Below, one piece after another: positions 56,970 through 64,000 of a stretch of DNA of 64,000 nucleotides. The notes under the pieces are model-generated. The model saw only the letters and a program-made list of their open reading frames with translations, was not told the origin of the DNA and made no database searches. The stretch's first letter is position 1; the number at the start of each line of letters is the position of its first letter. Origin of the DNA: Siphonodentalium dalli (taxonomy: Eukaryota; Mollusca; Scaphopoda; Gadilida; Siphonodentaliidae); contig CP136063.1 of the NCBI GenBank assembly GCA_032622095.1, forward strand, positions 118,750,723 to 118,814,722. The letters are read 5' to 3'. The translations under genes were made by a program, and so were the position numbers.

Positions 56970-57605
56970 TTGTGAAAATGGGATCACAAAGTCAAATAAG
57001 GGCAGAGCAAGAGACTTAACTATTTCACTACATAGTAATTCTTAAAATATGTTTGCAAGAACTAGTTGGCTTATATAGAATGGAATGTTCTTCCTTGACT
57101 GCAATTCAGATTTTTTTAATGGGGTCACCTGGTCAAATAGGGGCCAAGCGAAGGACAGTTTCCCTCTTAATATGCTTCCTTCACAAGGACCATCAGGTCT
57201 ATTTGACTGATATTTATGATATGTATGAAGGGTTCTTTGGTGTCTGGGATTCAAATTTATTCAGATGGAGTCACCAGGTTAAATAGGGTGGGACCAGGGA
57301 CATAACTATATGTCTCTATAGTAATTCTTAAAATGTCTTCTCAAGAGAGTTTGGACTATTTAGCTTACATATAGTATGGAGGAATCAGGAGGATCCTTTA
57401 GTGACTGAGATTCAGATTTGTTAAAATGAGGTCAACCTGTCAAGAAATGGCAGGCTATGGGGAGTTAACACTTTTGTGTCTAATAAAATCATCGAAATAC
57501 CAAATTCATTAAAACATCTACTACCTTGGAACCACCTGACTGATTGGTCTGACATACATGTATTGTGTTTTTGGGTCCATGGATGATTGGGCTTCAAACA
57601 TGTTT
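56970..57605. repeat. Family 1 repeat body and terminal block, headless
   Basis: Matches 5640-6110 in order: GGTCAAATAGGGGCCAAGCG, AGGACAGTTT, TAGGGTGGGACCAGGGACAT, ATGTCTTCTCAAGAGAG and the final TTTTTGGGTCCATGGAT. Confidence 0.7.
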
Positions 57606-57617
57606 AAATTATTATAG

Positions 57618-58260
57618 AAAAAGGCGCTTGTGAGATTGGAAATTTCCAACAATTGAGAAAGTTTGAGGTGTCGGTTGTGAAATTCCAACCTAAGACTTGG
57701 GAGTCTGGATCCCGGTCGGGAGGGGACTTGTTGAGCTGGAGGAGGGGGGTGATCAGTAGTGTACAGTTGGCAATTTCAAGGTGGATTTTTACCAAGCTAC
57801 ATACTTGAAGTCTCTCAAGCCACATATCCTGTTTAATTCTACTTCTTTTAAAGTGATTATGAAAAGTGCTGACTGTTTTGGTCTCCAGAGTCCCAATCTT
57901 ATCAGTCTTTGCAGTCTGGTGAGCGACCCCACAGTCATTGACTGTCTTGTTTGTCTCAAGATAGTCTATGAAATTATTTGTTAAATGCTTTCTTTTGTCC
58001 AAGGTGTTCCCAAAACTAGCAACACACTTTGGGGGCAAGATTTTCTGTTTTGAAATCAATATGTCAAAAGGATTTCGACTCAAACATGTCTGTTCTTCCT
58101 CTTGATTAAATGTAGGTGTCTCTTTATTGGGAACAGTTAATACCAGCATGTCAAATTTAAAGTACCTTCCATAACATTCAACCACCTCTTTGATGTTAGA
58201 GTCGGATGAAACTTTTTGGAAGACCGCTTCCATCGAATTACCAACGTAACAAACTGGACC
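57618..58260 (-). CDS. Unrecognised repeat-borne ORF, copy 3 (longest)
   Basis: A minus-strand frame is open from a stop near 58348 to 57604. It reads NREVYEHIIKKKKPNISE, then MEAVFQKVSSDSNIKEVVEC (Met at 58233), ILPPKCVASFGNTLDKRKHL and VNDCGVAHQTAKTDKIGTLE. The region 57618-57990 is shared with 8.9-9.3 kb and 44.5 kb, so at least that half is repetitive. No domain recognised. It lies within an NBAS intron on the opposite strand. It may be a transposon gene fragment. Confidence 0.3.
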
Positions 58261-58697
58261 CGTGGCATTTTCGGAAATATTTGGTTTCTTTTTTTTAATG
58301 ATGTGTTCGTAAACTTCTCGATTGATCGATAGATCCGAAAATAGTCCACGATTTTATTATCTTGAACCCGCTAGAAATAAGGGTGGAAAGTAGCTGCTGT
58401 TATATACAAATATTGTCCCGGGAGTAAACAAATAGCGGTGTTGTGAAAATTATGATTTGATTTGGCGCAACTTTTTTTTAGATGCGGCGACATTTTCATG
58501 ATGCAGGCGGTGCTTGAGAACACGGGAATTTTTTTTTTAAAGGCCATACTTTCCTTCTTTATTATTCTATTCATTGCTTAGCAAATAAAAAATCCTTCCC
58601 AAGTTGAGCTACAGTGTCATTGATACTGATTTGGCTTTACTTTGGTAACTATTTTATTCCAAAAAATTTATTAATGATATTCATTTTTATTTTTCAG

Positions 58698-58826
58698 TGT
58701 GCCAATCATGTCTTCAGTATGCTAACACAAGCCAGTCATACCACAGAAGGCGTTAAATTTCTCCTTCAGTCAGGTCATAGGCCCCTCTACCAAAAGGCAG
58801 TAGATCAGCTGTCTTTACATGACAAG
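58698..58826 (+). CDS. NBAS: NBAS exon m
   Basis: 129 bp, phase 0 to 0, acceptor ATTTTTCAG and donor AAG|GTATAT. It encodes CANHVFSMLTQASHTTEGVK, then FLLQSGHRPLYQKAVDQLSL and HDK. This parallels the vertebrate KLLLESRDEHLHEMALEQIT helix pair. Confidence 0.93.
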
Positions 58827-58914
58827 GTATATATGATAAACTTTTATCCCTTGCCGGCAAGTAGTTTATTTGGAAATTACTCAGTTAATACGTTCGACAA
58901 ATGATCATAGGCTC

Positions 58915-59465
58915 TTTGTTGTCCACCGAAAGAAATTTCGGGAGACTTTTGAAATCAGCATTGTCCATCTGTCCGTCCATCTAGTGGTCTATGCATCTGT
59001 CTGTCTGTGCTTACATCTGACATTTATGTGGCCAACTTTAAGAAAAATGGATAGTTAGGTGGCTAATTTTGGCTAGCCACGTAACAGCATTGAGATGACC
59101 CTCAAAAATGATCTATTTGGCCCAATCAGCATACCGGTATTTATTTTTGTAGTCACTCAAAAGTTGGAAACAAAAAGTCCATAGATTTAGACATCCATGA
59201 TCTGTCAATAGGAGGAGTTCTGACAGTTATGTGGCTAGTCACCAAATCACAGACCTTTCATTTTCTCCTATTCCACTGTAATAGTTGCTGTTTTTGAGAT
59301 TCAATCAGCTACTTCTGCTATAATTCCTACATGTTCTGACTCTGCAATAAGAAATTTTATCATTATAAACTACTTGATTTTAGCCACATAACTCATTAGC
59401 CACATATCCCCCCCAAATGTTGGTACTTCCATCGACACAACTTTGTCTGAGCTTGTATTCCTACA
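58915..59465. repeat. Family 4 GTCC repeat, second copy
   Basis: Head-like inverted CCACCGAAAGAAATTTCGGG, then CATCTGTCCGTCCATC and CTGTCTGTCTGTGC, then CTTACATCTGACATTTATGT and GGCCAACTTTAAGAAAAATG, as at 12.0 kb. AGCCACATA blocks are near 59380-59405. It ends in one family 3-type monomer part. Confidence 0.6.
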
Positions 59466-60230
59466 CAGGGTATCCGCGGCTCCTTGAATTCCTTTAAACT
59501 CCTTGATTTGGAAAATCAATTTTCCAGGGCCCTTGAAACCCTTGAATTGAATGCCCACCCCTTGAAAACCCTGGACTTCTGTGTAGCCCTAAAACCCAGG
59601 TATATCGATTTATCGGGAGTCAATAAATATAGATAGTTTAGTTCCGAACGCGTTGTTGGTATATGGGAAGTAACTCCATTTTGAATTTCTGCTGGCGGCA
59701 ATTCTCTCGAGTCAATTGTAACTGTGTGACCGCCCCAATGAAGTGTGGTAATGTTGTTGGTATATGGGACGTAACTCCATTTCCCGCCAACACCAATTCT
59801 CTTGAGTCTATTTCAATTATGTGATCCCCCTATGAAGCATCATAAAATTGAACACGACAAAAAATAGTTCCGAGCTTTTCAAACTCAGGTACCGTAATTA
59901 GTGTATTTTTATTGTATCGGATCGAGGTATTTTGTATATTATATAGACATTCGACATTAGAAACCCGTGTTTTACATCAAAACGTACAAATTTTAAAAAA
60001 GGAAACCGAAACAAAAAAATCACATCCGCTTCCGATGACCTTCATTTCCTGTTTACGTCAAAATCCCAAAATGCTAAAATAATGATGGAAAACGTGGTAT
60101 CACATGTAATGTTCAACAATTGGTTCCTGGAAACTCCTTGAAAATTGTCGGGGCAGTCCTTAAAAATCCTTGAATTGACTACTGGAACCTCCTTGAAACT
60201 CCTTGAATTCATTCACCAGAAATGGGCAGA
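59466..60230. mobile_element. hAT-like insertion splitting a monomer repeat
   Basis: CAGGGTATCCGCGGCTCCTT starts at 59466 and interrupts the monomer text TTGTATTCCTACA, which resumes as TACATTTTTC at about 60234. The intact monomer at about 48860-48900 shows what the uninterrupted sequence looks like. TCCTTGAA blocks repeat at both ends. Also holds a diverged duplication of about 110 bp (TTGTTGGTATATGGGA at about 59653 and 59752). The right end does not mirror the left, so it is decayed. Confidence 0.45.
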
Positions 60231-60545
60231 TAGTACATTTTTCAGTAATTTTTTTATTAAAACTTGGCAAAAAAATTTAGAACCATGTGTATGTGCGATT
60301 ATGAGATCTGTCCTACTATTTTTAGTGGAGTTATCAGGAGTTATCCCCCTTTTTGTTACATATGCATAGATATGCATAATATTGTCCGATCTTGTATTCC
60401 TACAATTTCTGGTCAATTTTTAAAAAACTTGGCACAGATATTTACCACTATGCAAACTTATGCACCTGCGAATATGAGCTCGATCCGACATTTTTCAGTG
60501 GAGTTATCCCCCCTTTTCAAACTTTATCAATTTGTCACATGATGC
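60231..60545. repeat. Family 3-variant monomers
   Basis: Two monomers with AAAACTTGGCA, TTAGTGGAGTTATC, CCCTTTTT and GATCTTGTATTCCTACA blocks, related to 48640-48960. Confidence 0.6.
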
Positions 60546-60689
60546 ATTATTTTGTATTCCTTGTGTTTTGTTTTGAAAAACAAATATGTTAATATGGCTA
60601 CCTTTAACATAGCCCAATAGCACTGCGGGGGTTCCTTAGTCCCTTAGAGACAGTCCCACCTCTAGATTATTCTGCTCTATCTCTTACAG

Positions 60690-60959
60690 GTCATTGAGGA
60701 TGATGAGTTGTCAAATCTTGTCTTGGAGATTGGTCTTCTTCCAGACCTGGTCACCACCAAGCATTATTCTATGGTGATAAATTATCTAATATCAAGACAC
60801 CCTCCAGATGGGACCATCCAGACTGTTATTAATCAACTGATGGAGTCTGGATACACTGCAGAAGCTGGTTCGCTGCTGATGCAGTCTCGATCTACCCATC
60901 CTATGCTTCAAACGTTTCATAGTGCTCTCAGCGTTGTTGGAAAATGGTTGAAAAAATGA
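60690..60959 (+). CDS. NBAS: NBAS terminal exon
   Basis: Acceptor CTCTTACAG, phase 0, 89 codons plus TGA. It encodes VIEDDELSNLVLEIGLLPDL, VTTKHYSMVINYLISRHPPD, then YTAEAGSLLMQSRSTHPMLQ and TFHSALSVVGKWLKK. Vertebrate NBAS ends with EAGHEAEAGSLLLAVRGTHQ and TFSTALRAAQHWV, so both the reading frame and the stop position match. Confidence 0.96.
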   Translation, partial: VIEDDELSNLVLEIGLLPDLVTTKHYSMVINYLISRHPPDGTIQTVINQLMESGYTAEAGSLLMQSRSTHPMLQTFHSALSVVGKWLKK

Positions 60960-61404
60960 TTAAGATTGAGTAATTGGTGCTTTTCTGTCTTAGCCTCAAA
61001 ATGGAATTTATTTATTACTTGTATTGAATATAAGAGTTAACAACTGTGAAACATGATTTGATCAGATGATTTGATCAGATAAACCAAATAATTTGTTTAT
61101 CTAGTAATGCCTTTTCACTCAAAAAAACTTGCACCTGTAAGAACAATAGCAACAATTTTTGTATAAAACATGTTTTGAAGGTGCATTGTCATTAATATGG
61201 TTTGTTACAAACAACCACATGAGAAAGGTCTGGTTTTACAAACATTCACTGAAAGGTGATTTAAAAAAAATAATTTCAACTAGGATTTAAATTTCTGAAA
61301 TGCCAGAAATTGTATGCTTCCATGGAATATATAATTTTAATGAACACAATCTTTATATTATATGGAAATTATATATTAGATAATTAAAAGAAATGAATAA
61401 GATA

Positions 61405-61410
61405 AATAAA
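61405..61410 (+). promoter_or_regulatory. NBAS: Candidate poly(A) signal of NBAS
   Basis: AATAAA about 445 bases after the stop codon. It is a canonical hexamer, but the region is AT-rich, so chance occurrence is possible. Confidence 0.5.
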
Positions 61411-61489
61411 ATCATGCTAAACATGGAAGTATAATTATAATAACACCAACCTTAAAAATTATTTCCGTTTTGAAATCAGTGTTTTTCAT

Positions 61490-61560
61490 AGATAACCATA
61501 ACACTATCCTTAATCCTAACCCTAGCCATAACCCTAACTCTCGCCATAACCCTAACACCA
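61490..61560. repeat. Degenerate telomere-like CCCTAA stretch
   Basis: ATCCTAACCCTAGCCATAAC and CCTAACTCTCGCC carry several CCTAA-type units. Short and impure, so possibly a simple-sequence expansion rather than telomeric in origin. Confidence 0.45.
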
Positions 61561-62129
61561 ATAGACTTGAACTTCAAATGCACAAAACTTAGGCATTTTT
61601 CAATGGATTTTTTAAAATTTTAAATCTTTCAGTTTTGTATTCAGTACCTTCTAGATATTATATTCTGAGTTTGATCCAAATTGGCGAATTTTTTTTTTTG
61701 AATTATTGATCACCCCTCCCCAGGATACCCACATCTGATCCAACAGTCATGAAACTTGGCTCCATCCATGTCCTCACATTACTTAACACAACTGTATTTG
61801 ATATATGCCACAACTTACGACCGTTTCGGAAATCTGATGACAAGCAGTTAATCCCAAAAATATGCATTTCGAGGGGTCATAACTGGTATTTCTCAAGGGA
61901 TTTTAAAAATTCCTTTTCCTACTTGTACGTCTTGATCCAGGGAATGGTGTATCGAATTTGGTGGGAATCAACACTAATATTTTTTTGGAAATTTGGAATG
62001 GCAATGGCCAAAACGACCATAGAAACTAAATCCTTGGGCTATCAGGTCTGATGCGCATCAACAAATGATTACGGAAAAACCGAGCACAATAAGTGGCTTT
62101 GCACAAGGGTCACAACTTTGTGCAAGATA

Positions 62130-62745
62130 TAACAAGAGCACGCCATCGGGGTGTGGCATAATACGCCCATTTCTGGTGTAGAGTGGGGCAAGGTTTAATT
62201 CATTTTTTTTGAAACCTTATAACTTAAGACGAAATAATAACAAAAATATAATCTAAGTCGAAAAATGGGCATAACTCAGTCAAAATCATGCGGACGAAAC
62301 CCATATTCGAACTTGATCTGTATTTTTCGGTGGTAAACTAATATACCAAATTGGGTTCAGTTCACTTGATTCAATCTAAAGTTATCATCCGGAAACTGCA
62401 AATCATGTAAAATCTAAGTCGAAAAAGGGACAAAACTCAGTCAAACTCATGCGGACGAAACCCATATTCGAACTTGATCTGTATTTTGGGGTGGTAAACT
62501 AATATACCAAATTTGGTTCAGTTCACTTGATTCAATCTAAAGTTATCATCCGGAAACCGCAAATCTAAGTCGAAAAGGGGCATAACTAGTCAAAGTCATA
62601 AGGAAGAAACCCATTTTCAAACTTGATCTATATTTTGGTGTGGTAAAATAACATACCAAATTTGGTTCAATTCACTCGATTCAATCTAAAGTTATCATCC
62701 GGAAACCAAAAGCTGACGGACGACGAACGGACCCATTTACATAAT
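62130..62745. repeat. Hairpin-GTCC type repeat in reverse orientation
   Basis: Three monomers of about 150 bp read on the minus strand (CATCCGGAAAC blocks at about 62388, 62548 and 62697 on the plus strand), the same monomer as 12570-13170. It is followed at 62711-62732 by GACGGACGACGAACGGAC, the complement of the GTCC tract. The start, ACAAGAGCACGCCATCGGGG then TGTGGC, could be an outer hairpin. Confidence 0.65.
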
Positions 62746-64000
62746 ACGACTGTTTGAAAAATATATTACTCAGCACATGAGCTCTAAATAAGCAGTTGCA
62801 TATCACAAAACTTGAAACCAAGCAACCTTCGAAACCTATCCATCTTCGAGCATCAAATTGTGTCACTGTGACCAGGCCTCAGCTCACAAGGCGACTCAGG
62901 CGAGATTTTTGCCTTACTGTCGCTGACTTCGCCCTATCGTCGCTCTAAGGCGAAATCGAAGTCGCCTTCAATTTTAAGTAATTTTTTTTGTTTTTTTTTT
63001 CTTAATTTTTTTTTCTAGTTTTTTTCCCAGACATGTCCGTATATAGATGAATTGTGGCGGCCATCCCAAAAAGAAACGGACGATGCAGAGACAAAGTCCC
63101 AAGTGTTTAAAATAAAATATGACCTATTATTTTGTGTTGTTATTCAGTCGCCGTTGTTCCCTTTGCGGCAATGAATGTTAATCACGAATGTTTTGACACG
63201 CTGAAAACACGATGAGATGTTAGCAACTTAGCATCTGTGTTGTTATTGACCATCGTGAGTGTCACAAATAATGTTTTAATTAACTTAAAAGACCGCTGTC
63301 CCGCATTTCAGATATAAAACAAATACGACATTATTAGAGTATGTACCAGGCGCTTCGGAAGTTCGTTTCGGTAACGCGTTGCACTTTTTGAAGAGACCGC
63401 GTCACACTTTTTGACGGAAGAGACCGCTTCCGTAAATAAATAAATGTCAAGTTTATTGCTTTAATCGGATTATACCAGTGATGTTGGCATTAATTAAGGG
63501 AGGCCATTAATTAATAAAAGCTTTAGCAATAAAACTAAAAGCTTTTGCAACTCCTTTGTTAGTTAATCCTTATTGTTTATTTTAGCGGACACCCACATTA
63601 CAGCCGTGACCAAATTAAACTTTCAAAGTTACAACTTACAATTTACATGCATCATGATTCAGACTGTACAATCTGACAATAGTCAATACTACAAACGTAT
63701 CTTCCAGGCTGCAGTCTAGGAAATAATACTTCTTCCATTTAGTTAAAAAATTAACTACTACTGTACTATTGTCTTGCTTAAATGATAGCTACACAAAACA
63801 TTTCCAAAAAATTTAAATGTAAAATAACAATTAATTAGGCTAATTTCAGATAAAGTCAAAAATTTTTAGTTTTATTTCTTATTTTATGTTTTTAAATTTT
63901 TTATTGATGTTATAAAATAAAGCGATAGTTGAAAATTGTCAATTTTCCGTAGTCTCCACTTCTCCCTGAAGTCTCCCTAAATTTCCTGAAGTCTCCCTAA
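62746..64000. other. Non-coding, nothing firm
   Basis: AT-rich sequence. A GCGACTCAGGCGAG/CGCTCTAAGGCGAAATCG stretch at about 62890-62970 recalls the GGCGAAGT blocks of the hAT element at 33.6 kb. TGAAGTCTCCCTAAATTT repeats at the very end of the window may start another element. Confidence 0.35.

Larger units (their letters stand above)
10826..61410 (+). other. NBAS: NBAS gene, 3' portion (14 exons, stop and 3' end)
   Basis: Fourteen exons join in a single frame (2,023 bp of CDS, 673 residues plus stop) with GT/AG boundaries and matching phases throughout. From memory the order of blocks follows vertebrate NBAS: HVKLLKKF...ASGLDYKHLTD, IPDGKGNKLKPS, WDDAAGSLQKHLNHLD, SPEDLL-like SQEDILGIIRPFCSDD, FKLTEDDTVLL..YRTEA, LLIIWPPSKS, and the C-terminal EAGSLLMQSRSTHP..QTFHSAL. 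Human NBAS is about 2,370 residues, so this is roughly the last 28%, beyond the Sec39 domain. NBAS partners RINT1 and ZW10 in the NRZ ER-tethering complex. The first exon here starts on codon base 3, so at least one upstream exon exists outside or unrecognised in the window. Confidence 0.93.

Overview
The window is animal nuclear DNA, AT-rich and intron-dominated. It carries one recognisable host gene: the 3' part of NBAS on the + strand, in 14 exons between 10826 and 60959. NBAS acts in Golgi-to-ER retrograde transport (with RINT1 and ZW10) and has been linked to nonsense-mediated decay. All 14 exons join in one frame to give 673 residues ending at a TGA at 60957-60959. The N-terminal part of the gene lies upstream of the window or was not recognised. 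The repeat fauna points to a mollusc, probably a bivalve. It includes short hairpin heads followed by (GTCC)n tracts and roughly 150-180 bp monomers, resembling the 'pearl'/MgE/Helentron-type elements and the BIV160 satellite described from bivalves.

Layout. 1-2418 is a decayed multicopy invertebrate gene with a FEN/PIN-nuclease-like acidic motif pattern, broken by at least three frameshifts. 2.4-10.8 kb is non-coding and full of hairpin-GTCC elements. From 10.8 kb on, NBAS exons sit between introns of 1-7 kb that are packed with transposons: several non-autonomous hAT elements with target-site duplications (TSDs); three copies of a TAA-TSD element carrying a 90-residue ORF; four copies of a near-perfect foldback MITE at TA sites; TTAA-flanked MITEs; LINE reverse-transcriptase tails; a 4.4-kb DIRS-like retroelement with inverted termini and an internal complementary region; and several mini- and satellite arrays. 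A likely poly(A) signal lies at 61405. 61.4-64 kb is non-coding and holds one reverse-oriented hairpin-GTCC element.

How the parts relate. NBAS is the only gene I regard as functional. The other long ORFs are satellite read-through, transposon remnants or unresolved repeat ORFs. Several insertions lie within 12-80 bp of NBAS splice sites, and there is clear nesting. The two observations most worth following are the shared head/tract/monomer architecture across unrelated hairpin families, and the DIRS-type junction at 32449-32560. All family assignments rest on reading the sequence and on remembered family features; no database search was possible.
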